Notes: generated by a model not told the origin, from the sequence alone. Positions 25,688-34,638 are shown, numbered from the stretch's first letter. The stretch is DNA of 64,000 bases from Larkinella rosea (GCF_003858635.1 NZ_RQJO01000008.1:1116001-1180000), one strand, 5' to 3'. Translations and numbers: made by a program.

Positions 25688-28207
25688 TTAAAATTGAATT
25701 CGAACTCCGGTGTAAATGCCAAAATGAGACGCGTGAGCGGTGTTGACCGCCGTCAGATGGTTGAGCCGCCAGATGCAGTCGACGGAAAACAGGTTGAAAA
25801 TATTTTCGACCCCAACGCCTACTTCCGCGTAGGGCGTGCGCCCCGTGGTTTTGAACGAATTGACCTGATTGAAATTCCGGCAGGTCTGGGCCAGATCTCC
25901 CCAGAAAAAATTGGCCGTCACGCGTTCGCGCAGGTCGAACTGGTTGAGCAGCGGAATCTTGTTCAGAATCAGTCCGCCCAGCGAATACCGGGTAATCAGG
26001 CTCACGTACCGGTCGGCGGCAAATTCGTACGGACTCATGCCGTTGAAGGCGTATTTGTCGGCAACAAAATACGGATTTCCCCGAGGAATGTGCAGCAGCA
26101 ACAGCGGAACCGTCCCCAAAACCGCCCCACTGGTCAGGTTATAATACAAGGTTCCTTTCAACGGCATCGGCAGGTTCTGCGACAGACTGACGCTGAATTT
26201 CAGGTAATCGAAATACGTATTCCTGAAAACCGGTACACCGCCCGCGACGTGAAACTGCCAGACGGGATACCGGCTGTTCAACCGGATTTTATCGTAGTTC
26301 AGAATGGTCGTTCGCTCATTGCGGGCGTAACGGAAATAGACGCCGATTTCGGAATTCGTCAGGACGTGCAATTGCCGGTGGGACGTATCCGAAGGATTTT
26401 CCACCCGTCTCGATGGCAGATAACTGAACCGGAACGACGGCGACAGCGAACCGTAATGAAAATAGATTTTCGACGACCAGTTGGGGCTTAAATCGCGCTC
26501 GTGGCTGAGCCGGACCTGCCGCATGAAATTCTGAAAAGCCGGAATCGGTTTGCGTAAGGCCAGCGTGAACAGGTTGTCGTTGTCGAGCTGATCGTCGTAT
26601 TCCACCAGCGCATCGTAATCATTCTTGAACGTCACTTCATACTTACGGTAGCGGTTTCGGTCGGGAACGTATTTGACGCCGAACACTTCTTTAAACCGCC
26701 GGTCGTGGGTGCCGTACGCCAGATACCCCCAGAAACACCAGTTCGGATCGAACCCTTCCATCGACCAGATACTGGTCCGAAACCGCAGGCCTTCGATGCG
26801 GCTGGAACTCATGATGGAACTGAGCGGCCCAAACCGCCAGCGATTGCCGACTTCCCAGTAGCCACTGGCGATGAAAGCGGCCATTCGGGTCGTTCGCCGA
26901 AACCGGGGCGTGTTTTTGAGAGAATCAACGGCCTCGTAAATCGCCTGTTCGTGCATCGTCAGGGGCCGGAGCCGGTATTCTTCCCGGAACGGTTTGGGGG
27001 CCGCCTGCTCGGGGGCCGTCGGGAAAAAATTGGCGGACGTAACGCCGGGCGGGTCAATCTGATACTGCGCGTAACTAGTGGTGTTGATCAGGTGGATTTT
27101 TCGACTCGTCGAATCTTCCCGGGTGGGAATTCCGAGCAGCGCCAGCCCGTTTTTAAACTCAAAATTCAGGCTGTTTTCGGTCATGAGCCACACGGTTTCC
27201 CGATCGGCGCCAGTCATGGGCGCAAACGTCTGCCGAATCAGCAGTTGCTGGACAAAATTCATGTTCACGCCGGGGCTGGTCGCCAGGTCTACCTGCCGGA
27301 TGGCGTAACTATCGGCGTCGATCAGCAGCGTTCCCTCGAACGTGTTTTCGTGCTTTCTTTTTGGATGAAACCGCAGCCGATACGTGTTCATCCCGTTATC
27401 GATCAGGGTGTCGGGCGGAGAAAAGGCGTAATAGGCCAGCCCCAGATCCGAAACCGGTCCGACAAACGACTGCTTGAGAATCGGGATCACGCCGTCGTAG
27501 ATGTTGAACGGAATAATAAACCGCTCGAGTTTACCGGCCAGTTCATCGGTTTTCAGCCCCAGGTTTTGCTCGGCAACCACGTACGATGCCGTGCTTTGGG
27601 GCGAGTGCCGGTGGTGCTCGCGGCTGTATTGTTCCCGGAAAAAAATAGGCACCGAACTCGTCGAAGCCGTATCGTGCTCGTAGTGCTGATAAACCTGCTG
27701 CAAATTGCCCATGAATTTCCCCGCCCGACTGGCCGACAGGTTTTCGATCAGGACCTCCATTCGTCCGTACGTTTCGCGCAGCCAGGCTTTGCGGTTTTGC
27801 GGATCGTTGGTGCGTGTGTGGGCAATGATCTGGCGCATCAGCGCTTTCCCCGGATCGTGGTATCCCGTGACGGTCACTTCCTGCAATAAACCGGTAATGG
27901 CTTTCAGGTTAATCCGGATGGTATCGATCCGGGTTTGGGTGACGGGTACAAAAACCGTTTCGTAGCCGACCTGCGAGAGGACCAACGTATCGGACCCGTT
28001 TCGGATCGTCAGACTCAGTCTCCCGTGTTCGTCGGATGCAGAACCGTTTTTCCCCTTTTTGAGATAACCGCTCACAAACGGTACGTCCGCACCGGTTGCT
28101 GCGTCCGTCAAACGAACGTTGATTTGCGGAGAAGGTGCCAGTTTGGGCTGCGCCTGACTGAGCGTTCCCCATCCGGCCATCCAGGCCAGAAGCAGCCAGC
28201 GGTTCAT
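25688..28207 (-). CDS. DUF5686 family protein with carboxypeptidase-like regulatory domain
   Basis: 839 residues. A signal peptide (cleavage near S-Q-A-Q) leads into a carboxypeptidase-D regulatory-like domain (about 28-115, with ITGLLQEVTVTGY), then the DUF5686 body (about 120-839) that starts ALMRQIIAHTRTNDPQNRKAW-like and ends in a predicted outer-membrane beta barrel. This family is common in Bacteroidetes and uncharacterised, presumably in the outer membrane. Its ATG overlaps the stop of the sterol-desaturase-like gene as ATGA (28204-28207), so translation is coupled. Confidence 0.9.
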   Translation of the reverse strand: MNRWLLLAWMAGWGTLSQAQPKLAPSPQINVRLTDAATGADVPFVSGYLKKGKNGSASDEHGRLSLTIRNGSDTLVLSQVGYETVFVPVTQTRIDTIRINLKAITGLLQEVTVTGYHDPGKALMRQIIAHTRTNDPQNRKAWLRETYGRMEVLIENLSASRAGKFMGNLQQVYQHYEHDTASTSSVPIFFREQYSREHHRHSPQSTASYVVAEQNLGLKTDELAGKLERFIIPFNIYDGVIPILKQSFVGPVSDLGLAYYAFSPPDTLIDNGMNTYRLRFHPKRKHENTFEGTLLIDADSYAIRQVDLATSPGVNMNFVQQLLIRQTFAPMTGADRETVWLMTENSLNFEFKNGLALLGIPTREDSTSRKIHLINTTSYAQYQIDPPGVTSANFFPTAPEQAAPKPFREEYRLRPLTMHEQAIYEAVDSLKNTPRFRRTTRMAAFIASGYWEVGNRWRFGPLSSIMSSSRIEGLRFRTSIWSMEGFDPNWCFWGYLAYGTHDRRFKEVFGVKYVPDRNRYRKYEVTFKNDYDALVEYDDQLDNDNLFTLALRKPIPAFQNFMRQVRLSHERDLSPNWSSKIYFHYGSLSPSFRFSYLPSRRVENPSDTSHRQLHVLTNSEIGVYFRYARNERTTILNYDKIRLNSRYPVWQFHVAGGVPVFRNTYFDYLKFSVSLSQNLPMPLKGTLYYNLTSGAVLGTVPLLLLHIPRGNPYFVADKYAFNGMSPYEFAADRYVSLITRYSLGGLILNKIPLLNQFDLRERVTANFFWGDLAQTCRNFNQVNSFKTTGRTPYAEVGVGVENIFNLFSVDCIWRLNHLTAVNTAHASHFGIYTGVRIQF

Positions 28208-29091
28208 CGGGCCGATTCGGCGGAAACAGATACCGGGTTCACTTCCGCTGACCAGACGTCCGGCGAAGTGAGTTCTTCATCGGCAACGCCAAGCTGGAAA
28301 GGTTGCAGCAGCAGGTGGTTGAAAGACGCCCCGTCGGTCGGTTCAGGATGCGTGTCGAGGCCAAAAATAATTTTGTCGGCCGCCAGCGTGCTGTAGGTTC
28401 CGAAAAACCGGTCCCAGATGCTCAGCACATCGCCGTAATTGCTGTCGGTATACGGTTGTTCCCTATGGTGATGCACGTGGTGGACGTTCGGGGTAACCAG
28501 CACGTAGCTCAGCACCCGGTCGAGTGATTCGGGTAGGCGGTAGTTGGCGTGGGCTGCGACGTTGGCGACGATCTGGATAAACTGCCGGGCCATGAGCGCC
28601 CAGAACGTGGGGCCGGTAACAAAAACCCACAACAGCAGAAACGACAGCCGGATGAACGTTTCGCCGGGATGTTCCCGCAGAACCGTTGACACGTCGACGT
28701 GCGGATCCGCGTGGTGAACGGCATGGAACCGCCATAAATACCCATAGCGATGCATGACGACGTGGTAGAAATATTCCAGCAGATCAAGGATAAGGAAAAC
28801 GGCAATAAAATGAACGAACGAATTAGTAGCGAAGGGAAGATGGCGCACCAGGCCCCAGTTATGGGTGTCGCTCCAATCGAGTTCTTTTAATAACAACAGC
28901 CCCAGAAAGACCTGAACCAGCCCATCTGCCAGCGTAAAACGGGCATTGGTCAACGCGTGTCGCCAGCGCCGGAAATCGAGTCGCCAATCCTGCCGGTTTT
29001 CGAGGTGCCAGAAGAGGGCAATGGTAAAAATTAACAGCCCGATCCGGTGTGAATCGGGCACGTGGGCAAAGTACTGCGTTACGGGATGCAT
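28204..29091 (-). CDS. Sterol desaturase / fatty-acid hydroxylase family protein
   Basis: 295 residues with several membrane helices. The di-iron histidine boxes are visible: HVVMH (H-x3-H), HAVHHADPH (H-x2-H-H) and the late HHVHHHRE box, so the catalytic centre is intact. Enzymes of this family hydroxylate or desaturate lipids at the membrane. Linkage to a DUF5686 gene (4 bp overlap) suggests an envelope-lipid role, and the nearby CrtA-like gene makes a carotenoid hydroxylase an alternative. Both are inference. Confidence 0.88.
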   Translation of the reverse strand: MHPVTQYFAHVPDSHRIGLLIFTIALFWHLENRQDWRLDFRRWRHALTNARFTLADGLVQVFLGLLLLKELDWSDTHNWGLVRHLPFATNSFVHFIAVFLILDLLEYFYHVVMHRYGYLWRFHAVHHADPHVDVSTVLREHPGETFIRLSFLLLWVFVTGPTFWALMARQFIQIVANVAAHANYRLPESLDRVLSYVLVTPNVHHVHHHREQPYTDSNYGDVLSIWDRFFGTYSTLAADKIIFGLDTHPEPTDGASFNHLLLQPFQLGVADEELTSPDVWSAEVNPVSVSAESAR

Positions 29092-29226
29092 ACGGTTCGT
29101 GATTCATGATAACGCCAGGAGATGGTAGCTGGACAGTTATAATTACTTACGGACCTTTGAAAGACAAACGTTGCCTGATTCAAAAAAAAATTATCAAATT
29201 TCCATGATGAAACTACTTACGGCCGC

Positions 29227-30564
29227 TTACCGGAACAAATCGACCCAGACGGACGCCCGCGCTCCCAGGTTACTGCCTTTGGCGGTATTCAGTGTACTGC
29301 GAAAATCGTAAATATAATACGGCGACAACTGGGCCGAAATGCGCGGTCGGCGGTATTGAATTCCGGCTCCCAACATGAAATTATGAAAAAACCGCGACTC
29401 GGTATCGGTTTCAAACGTATGCCGACGGGGCTGTCGGTATAAGTAGCTGTCGAAGTCAACCTGTTGATAAGCAGATAGATCGAAACTGGTGCCGGTCTGA
29501 ATAAACAGGGACAGGGCGCGTCGCAACGGCACGTAATATTTCAGGCTGACGGGCAAACTGATGACGGACGTCTGAATGGAAATGTTGGTGATGCGGTTAA
29601 ACTGGGCGGGTAAATATGGGCGATACACTTCAATAAACTCCTGCCCCGTAGCCTCGTTAAAATCACGCAGTGCCTGCAGGTTTTCGGTACTCGACCGGCT
29701 GGCTTGCAGGCCGATGGATATACCTAAATTGGCATCGGGGAAAGCCTCCACGGCGGGGCCTAAACCAATGCTGTTCAGCGTAGCCATGCTCTCGACACCC
29801 ACCCGCGGATGGAGCGAAGAAAGCCGGAACGGATGGCGGATTTTGGGGGCCACTGCGGCCGTGACCGGGGCCTGCGGAGCCGGAGCGTCAACCACCGGCG
29901 AAACCGATTCAGCCGCGGCTGAATCGGTCACGGAACCGGTTTTTTCGGCAAGGGGAATCGGCGTAAAAACCGTTGCGGAGTCTGCTGCGGCAACTTCCCG
30001 GTTAGCGGTTTCATTGGGGTTGTCTGACGATCGATTGCCCGGTTTGTTTTTCAGCGACCGGGCCAACCGGTTTCGGACGTTCGACGAGGCAATCCAACCG
30101 CGGTTGTCTGTCCGGTTTCTGGGCGCACGCAGATTGTTGCTGAGCGAAAACCGGGAAGCTTCTGTTGGGTTTGCGAACGGGGTGGTTGTCCACTGGCCCT
30201 GTTCCGTTTGGTAATAGTGGCGGTGATCCACCACGGTCCGTTTGACAACATACACGGTATCCATCCGCTGGGGGGCTTTTGTAACGGCTGATGCCGAAAC
30301 CGCCGACGCTGGTCTGGTGGCAAGGTCCATTTTTTCGGTAAACTGCCGGATGACCTGCTGATTTTCGTGCAGGCTATACAGTGTTGTCATCCAGCCGGTT
30401 AGCATCAGGGCGCTCAGCACCCAGCCGCCATGCTGGTGCAGCCAGGGCCAGAATCCCGCAACCGGGAGCCGTTTTCGGAACCGGTTCCAGGCCGTGGGCT
30501 GGTAAGCCGTACTGACCGATTCCAGATTCTTTTTCAGTAATTTGTCGAAACGTTCGTCAGACAT
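29227..30564 (-). CDS. Putative sigma-factor partner: single-helix inner-membrane protein with C-terminal beta-barrel-like domain
   Basis: 445 residues. A cytoplasmic-like N terminus (SDERFDKLLKKNLES, about 1-45) is followed by one membrane helix (about 48-64, GWVLSALMLTGWMTTLYSL), a long Pro/Ala/Thr-rich spacer (about 80-240), and a C-terminal region of alternating beta strands (about 245-445, for example ISIQTSVISLPVSLKYYVP, FMLGAGIQYRRPRISAQLSPYY) like PorT-type outer-membrane barrels. It overlaps the ECF sigma gene by 8 bp, so an anti-sigma role is likely by context. The barrel end is unusual for an anti-sigma factor. No motif proves sigma binding. Confidence 0.7.
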   Translation of the reverse strand: MSDERFDKLLKKNLESVSTAYQPTAWNRFRKRLPVAGFWPWLHQHGGWVLSALMLTGWMTTLYSLHENQQVIRQFTEKMDLATRPASAVSASAVTKAPQRMDTVYVVKRTVVDHRHYYQTEQGQWTTTPFANPTEASRFSLSNNLRAPRNRTDNRGWIASSNVRNRLARSLKNKPGNRSSDNPNETANREVAAADSATVFTPIPLAEKTGSVTDSAAAESVSPVVDAPAPQAPVTAAVAPKIRHPFRLSSLHPRVGVESMATLNSIGLGPAVEAFPDANLGISIGLQASRSSTENLQALRDFNEATGQEFIEVYRPYLPAQFNRITNISIQTSVISLPVSLKYYVPLRRALSLFIQTGTSFDLSAYQQVDFDSYLYRQPRRHTFETDTESRFFHNFMLGAGIQYRRPRISAQLSPYYIYDFRSTLNTAKGSNLGARASVWVDLFR

Positions 30565-31144
30565 AGTTTCGTCGGTTTACAGATGGTGTAGTGGTAGTGT
30601 TCCAATTCATAAGCAGTTCCTGCAATTTTAGTCGGGCTTTCGCCAGGTTGGAGCGGGAGGTTCCTTCGTTGATACCCAGTAGCTGGGCAATTTCGGGATG
30701 CGAATAGCCGTCGACGACGTGGAGCGAAAAAACGGTACGGTAAGCCGGTGGTATTTTTTGGACCAGATCCAGAATTTCCTCCGCTGAGATTCGTGCAAAA
30801 AGGTCGTCGACAACACCGACGTCATAAGCGTCTTCCAGATCCGTCAGCACCATTCGGGACTGATGCTGCCGGTAATGATCAATGGCCGAACGAACCATGA
30901 CGGTCCGAAACCAGGCATCGAAAGGCTGTTCGGGATCGTAGTAACTAATTTTATTCAATACGCGTAAAAAACCGTCGTCGAACATCTCTTCGGCTTCTTC
31001 CCGGCTCGATGCGTAGCGTAAACAGACATTTACTCCGAAGCTGTAATAGGCTTCAAACAACTGCTTTTGGGCGGATTGTTTCCCATTCCGACAACCTTCC
31101 AGAATATCGGGCAGAGTCAGCGATTTACCTCTTCGAAAAAACAC
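30557..31144 (-). CDS. ECF RNA polymerase sigma factor
   Basis: 195 residues from a GTG start (31142-31144); no usable ATG precedes the conserved region. Region 2 is KQLFEAYYSFGVNVCLRYASSREEAEEMFDDGFLRV (about 27-62) with FDAWFRTVMVRSAIDHYR, and region 4 is AYRTVFSLHVVDGYSHPEIAQLLGINEGTSRSNLAKAR (about 140-175). Its 3' end overlaps the membrane-plus-barrel gene by 8 bp, giving translational coupling. The target regulon is unknown. Confidence 0.92.
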   Translation of the reverse strand: MFFRRGKSLTLPDILEGCRNGKQSAQKQLFEAYYSFGVNVCLRYASSREEAEEMFDDGFLRVLNKISYYDPEQPFDAWFRTVMVRSAIDHYRQHQSRMVLTDLEDAYDVGVVDDLFARISAEEILDLVQKIPPAYRTVFSLHVVDGYSHPEIAQLLGINEGTSRSNLAKARLKLQELLMNWNTTTTPSVNRRNYV

Positions 31145-31188
31145 AAATACGGACAGCGTTAGTCTAAAGTAATCTACGAGTAATCGTT

Positions 31189-31242
31189 GCCTTGCCGTTG
31201 CCTGTCCGCTTATTTTTTTTCAATCTCAGGCAACGGCAAGGC
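31189..31242. repeat. 16 bp perfect inverted repeat upstream of the ECF sigma gene
   Basis: GCCTTGCCGTTGCCTG (31189-31204) is complementary to 31227-31242 with a 22-nt T-rich loop. It lies 45 bp upstream of the sigma gene and could be a regulatory hairpin of either strand. Confidence 0.65.
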
Positions 31243-31380
31243 ATCAAAAGTCCGTATGGAAAGTGGATGGTGTTGCAAGACGATATGAATTCCCGTTGAT
31301 AAAAAACCGGGAGGCAAGATGCTGAACGGAATTGGCAAATGATAAACGATTTCTGTTTTATGTAAACCAATAGGGGAAAG

Positions 31381-31407
31381 AGCCGGGTTTTGCCCGGCTG
31401 CTTTTTT
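31381..31407 (+). terminator. Intrinsic terminator in the leader region of the SMR-type gene
   Basis: AGCCGGG (31381-31387) and CCCGGCT (31393-31399) form a 7 bp GC stem, followed by TTTTTT. No plus-strand gene lies upstream, so it either ends a small RNA or acts as an attenuator 88 bp before the transporter start. CCGGG at 31307-31311 could pair alternatively with the downstream arm. Confidence 0.6.
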
Positions 31408-31494
31408 AATGGACAGTTTTGTCCCGACGAATGAGTTGTTTGTCAGTTTTTTGATTGACTTTCTTCCCGCTGCGGATTATACAACGAATCTTCT

Positions 31495-31881
31495 ATGAAA
31501 CAATCACTTGCCGCTTGGCTCAGTCTGGTTGGTGCGGCTTTTTGCGAAATGGGCTGGACGTATTCCGTGAAATTTCTGCAAGTCGATGAGCTGAAAACCC
31601 TGCGCTGGGCTACCTTTTACCGGCTCGATGGCGGTTTGCCCATTCTTAGTTCATGGCTGGCTTATTTTATCTTTGGTGTGGTCAATACGGTTTTGCTGGC
31701 GCTGGCCATGCGCTCCATCACCACGTCGACGGCTTTCGCCGTCTGGATGGCGCTGAGCCTGATTTTTACAAAAGGAGTGGACGTATTCTGGCTAAAATCG
31801 ACCTGGACCTGGCCGGAACTGTTCTTCATGGGCCTGATTCTGATCGGCGTGGTCGGCCTGAAAGCAGTCAACGTTACATAG
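31495..31881 (+). CDS. SMR/EmrE-like small multidrug-resistance family membrane protein
   Basis: 128 residues and four predicted membrane helices. The invariant membrane Glu of SMR proteins is present as Glu18 (GAAFCEMGW). A loop of about 20 residues between helices 1 and 2 (LKTLRWATFYRLDGG) is longer than in canonical EmrE. The C-terminal part (FAVWMALSLIFTKGVDVFW) fits the family. SMR proteins exchange protons for cationic drugs or guanidinium. ATG 31495 is a clean start. An upstream terminator-like hairpin suggests leader-based control. Confidence 0.8.
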   Translation: MKQSLAAWLSLVGAAFCEMGWTYSVKFLQVDELKTLRWATFYRLDGGLPILSSWLAYFIFGVVNTVLLALAMRSITTSTAFAVWMALSLIFTKGVDVFWLKSTWTWPELFFMGLILIGVVGLKAVNVT

Positions 31882-31901
31882 CGGTTTTTCGTAATTCCAG
31901 T

Positions 31902-32594
31902 CTACAGAATCGCGATCAATTCTTTCAAATGGTGGATTTCGTAGGTCGGAGCGGGGCCTTCGAGCGGCAGACTGGCGGCATTGTAATACACCACATCCAT
32001 GCCCGCATTCTGCGCTCCGCAGACATCCGCTTCGTAATTGTCGCCAATCATTAAACTTTCCCGCAGCGATGCCCCCGACGCTTCCAGCGCAAACTCGAAA
32101 ATACGGGGCTCCGGTTTTTTGGCTTCGGCTTTCTGAATCGTGACGACGTGCTGGAAATAATCGGTCAGGCCCGAACTCGCCATTTTCAGCGCCTGAATTT
32201 CATCAAACCCGTTGGTGATGATGTGGAGCGCATAGCGGTTTTTCAAATACTCCAGGGCCTCCACGGCCGATTCCATCAGGTGCGGTTTTCGGGGCAGCAG
32301 TTGGAGGTAAGCCTCGTTCATCTCGTCACAAACCGAGTGGTCTGAAACACCGACAGCGTCCATCACCATTCGAAATCGGTATTTGCGGATGTCGCTGTGC
32401 GTCAGCCGGTTGTTGTAGAAATCAGACCACAGCCGGTTGTTGATGCTGATGAAATGGCGGTTAAATTCAACGACCGAGCCAACGCCCCGATCGGCGAGCT
32501 GGAATCGGTCGTATAAATCAAAAATGGATTCCGTCGAGTTGCGATCAAAATCCCAGAGTGTGTGATCGAGATCGAAAAAAAGATGTTTATACAT
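31902..32594 (-). CDS. HAD-superfamily phosphatase, YjjG-like
   Basis: 230 residues from ATG 32592-32594. The HAD nucleophile motif is FFDLDHTLWDF with Asp8 and Asp10; motif II Thr is in IITNGFD, and motif III/IV shows KKPEPRIFEFAL and MIGDNYEADVCGAQNAGMD. The pattern and length match YjjG-type pyrimidine nucleotide 5'-nucleotidases of noncanonical-nucleotide clean-up, though closely related HADs act on other phosphates. It stands alone, convergent with the SMR gene. Confidence 0.88.
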   Translation of the reverse strand: MYKHLFFDLDHTLWDFDRNSTESIFDLYDRFQLADRGVGSVVEFNRHFISINNRLWSDFYNNRLTHSDIRKYRFRMVMDAVGVSDHSVCDEMNEAYLQLLPRKPHLMESAVEALEYLKNRYALHIITNGFDEIQALKMASSGLTDYFQHVVTIQKAEAKKPEPRIFEFALEASGASLRESLMIGDNYEADVCGAQNAGMDVVYYNAASLPLEGPAPTYEIHHLKELIAIL

Positions 32595-33028
32595 AAGTCG
32601 TTTAGAACGTATCTTCAAAAAAACATACGTTCATTCAATCGCACAACCAACAAAATTCGTATATTAGTAGTCTACAAAGTTCGGTTAAAAAATTCAGGAG
32701 TGCTACCCAAAAAGTTTTTGAAAGATTGGAACGGTTTTAAACCCTTTGGCATTGTTTTGGGTCTATCCAATAGGTTCGTAAAAAAAGTACAAATGAATCC
32801 TTGAATAAGGCTGAAATGTTGAAATGATCAGGAATTGAAGTTTTTTTTACAATTCACACAATAAAGTGTTGTATTTTGACTGATTAGTATGAAAATAATT
32901 TTTCCGCCTATTGCAAAGTACAATGAAAATATTTTACTTTGAGACAACCAATCAGATCTTTCACTAAAAATCCCAACGCTCACACACTATCGATACAAAG
33001 CTCTACGTTACCTAACTGATTACTGAAA
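32595..33028. other. 434 bp AT-rich intergenic region
   Basis: No coding sequence is convincing here. It contains an 8 bp inverted repeat, GAACGTAT (32605-32612) with its complement 32625-32632, just upstream of the HAD gene. Two near-consensus promoter boxes (TATTTTG near 32873 and TACTTTG near 32936) lie before the ECF sigma gene, each one base short of TAnnTTTG. Confidence 0.4.
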
Positions 33029-33628
33029 ATGGACAAATTGCAGGTTAGCGACAGTGAGCTTATATCCCTGTACATCCGCGGTAGTGAAAAAGCCTTCGAG
33101 AAGTTGGTTCAGCGCCATAAATCGAAAGTTTATACCACGATTTATCTGATTGTAAAGGACCAGTACGTTGCCGAAGATTTAATGCAGGATACCTTCATCA
33201 AGGCTGTCGAAACATTAAAATCCGGTAAGTACAACGAAGAGGGTAAATTTTTGCCCTGGATTATTCGGATCGCTCACAACCTGGCTATCGACTTTTTTAG
33301 AAAAGAAAAACGCTACCCCAATGTAGTGTTTGAAGATGGTAGTAATGTGTTCAATACGCTGGAATTTGCCGAAGACTCGATCGAGTCGGTGCAAATCCGG
33401 CAGGAGACACATGAACATCTGCGTGAGCTGATTCAAAGGTTGCCCGAGCAACAACGGCAGGTTCTGATTATGCGGCATTACGAGGAAATGAGTTTCCAAG
33501 AAATTGCCGATGCAACCGGAGTCAGTATCAATACGGCATTGGGGAGAATGCGTTATGCTTTAATTAATTTGCGTAAGCAGTTAAGCAAACGTTCCCCATA
33601 CTATGATACAAATTTTTACCAACGATGA
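33029..33628 (+). CDS. ECF RNA polymerase sigma factor (Cytophagales group)
   Basis: 199 residues. Region 2 is EKLVQRHKSKVYTTIYLIVKDQYVAEDLMQDTFIKAVETL with LPWIIRIAHNLAIDFFRKEKR (about 27-100); region 4 is RLPEQQRQVLIMRHYEEMSFQEIADATGVSINTALGRMRYAL (about 140-180). Its 3' end overlaps the next small gene by 26 bp, so the two are translationally coupled. No FecR-like protein is adjacent. Confidence 0.94.
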   Translation: MDKLQVSDSELISLYIRGSEKAFEKLVQRHKSKVYTTIYLIVKDQYVAEDLMQDTFIKAVETLKSGKYNEEGKFLPWIIRIAHNLAIDFFRKEKRYPNVVFEDGSNVFNTLEFAEDSIESVQIRQETHEHLRELIQRLPEQQRQVLIMRHYEEMSFQEIADATGVSINTALGRMRYALINLRKQLSKRSPYYDTNFYQR

Positions 33629-33839
33629 CGTAATCCGGTATGTCTACGAAGAGACATCCACCGAAGAAAATCTTCTGATCGAAGACGCTTTGATGGCCGA
33701 ACCGGAGTTAATGAGCTTCTATCTGGATACGCTCGAAGTCAAGTGTTTGATGAACAAAATCGAACGCACTCCTTCGGATCGTACCGTTCAAAACATCCTG
33801 AATTTTTCGAGAAATTACGCGGCAAGCCCGTCCGTCTGA
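33603..33839 (+). CDS. Small conserved-looking protein coupled to the ECF sigma gene
   Basis: 78 residues starting with ATG 33603 inside the sigma gene and ending at a terminator. It is acidic and predicted helical (TNDDVIRYVYEE, LLIEDALMAEPELMSFYLDTLEVKCLMNKIE). It has no membrane segment and no recognisable domain. The overlap suggests it could modulate the sigma factor, as a soluble anti-sigma or adaptor; this rests on position only. It is unlikely to be a shadow frame because it continues about 210 bp beyond the sigma gene. Confidence 0.75.
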   Translation: MIQIFTNDDVIRYVYEETSTEENLLIEDALMAEPELMSFYLDTLEVKCLMNKIERTPSDRTVQNILNFSRNYAASPSV

Positions 33840-33866
33840 TACCCTCAGGCCGACGGGTTTTGTTTT
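33825..33866 (+). terminator. Intrinsic terminator of the ECF sigma operon
   Basis: CCCGTCCGTCTGA (33827-33839) pairs with TCAGGCCGACGGG (33845-33857) through an interrupted stem, followed by TTTTGTTTT. The stop codon of the small gene is inside the left arm. Confidence 0.8.
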
Positions 33867-33962
33867 CTCCGATAAACCCTGGTTTCCTCTGATTAACCCT
33901 GTGTAACAGTTATAAAAATTATTACACAGAGTTAATCAGGGTAAATCAGAGTTCATCAGAGA
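33866..33962. repeat. 41 bp-arm inverted repeat before nth (class D)
   Basis: The arms 33866-33906 and 33922-33962 are complementary at about 34 of 41 positions; most differences are transitions. The words are CTGATTAACCCTGTGTAA-like, repeated twice within each arm. It lies between a terminator and the nth gene. Confidence 0.85.
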
Positions 33963-33966
33963 GAGT

Positions 33967-33975
33967 TATCTTTGC
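33967..33975 (+). promoter_or_regulatory. Possible -7 promoter box immediately upstream of nth
   Basis: TATCTTTGC matches TAnnTTTG and ends 3 bp before the nth ATG at 33979. If used, the nth message would be leaderless or nearly so. Confidence 0.35.
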
Positions 33976-33978
33976 TCT

Positions 33979-34638
33979 ATGCAAAAGAAAGAACGCTTTC
34001 GGCTGTTTCTCGATTATTTCACTACTCACTTTCCGGAGCCGGAAACCGAATTGAATTACCGCAATCCGTACGAATTGCTGGTCGCGGTTATATTGTCTGC
34101 GCAGTGTACCGATAAACGGATCAATCAGGTGACTCCGAAGCTGTTCGAGCGGTTTCCCGAGCCGGAATCGCTGGCGGTTGCGTCGGTCGAAGAGGTGTTT
34201 GGTTACATCCGGAGTGTGTCGTACCCGAACAATAAAGCCAGGCACCTGGTCGGTATGGCGAAGGTGTTGACGACGGAATTTGGTTCGGAAGTGCCGGCGA
34301 AAGTGGACGACCTGCAGAAGATGCCGGGCGTAGGGCGGAAAACTGCCCACGTGATTGCTTCGCTTATTTTTAATCAGCCGACGATGGCCGTCGATACACA
34401 CGTTTTCCGGGTATCGCACCGGCTGGGACTGGTTCCCAAAACCGCTACTACGCCACTGGCGGTCGAGATAGCACTGGTCAAATACATTCCCAACCAATAC
34501 GTTCCCAAAGCACACCACTGGCTGATTCTGCACGGACGCTACGTCTGCATTGCCCGCTCGCCCAAATGCCCGGAATGTGCGCTAACGCATTTCTGTCAAT
34601 ACTATTCTGAACTGGGATTACGCGGATTAAAGGATTAA
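33979..34638 (+). CDS. nth: Endonuclease III (DNA glycosylase/AP lyase)
   Basis: 219 residues, standard length. The helix-hairpin-helix and catalytic residues are intact: LQKMPGVGRKTAHV with Lys121 and VDTHVFR with Asp139. The C-terminal 4Fe-4S ligands are C-x6-C-x2-C-x5-C in CIARSPKCPECALTHFC. The enzyme removes oxidised pyrimidines in base excision repair. The last eleven codons and the stop (34605-34638) are one arm of a 34 bp perfect inverted repeat, so the C terminus after QYY is encoded by the repeat and is probably not conserved. Confidence 0.96.
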   Translation: MQKKERFRLFLDYFTTHFPEPETELNYRNPYELLVAVILSAQCTDKRINQVTPKLFERFPEPESLAVASVEEVFGYIRSVSYPNNKARHLVGMAKVLTTEFGSEVPAKVDDLQKMPGVGRKTAHVIASLIFNQPTMAVDTHVFRVSHRLGLVPKTATTPLAVEIALVKYIPNQYVPKAHHWLILHGRYVCIARSPKCPECALTHFCQYYSELGLRGLKD

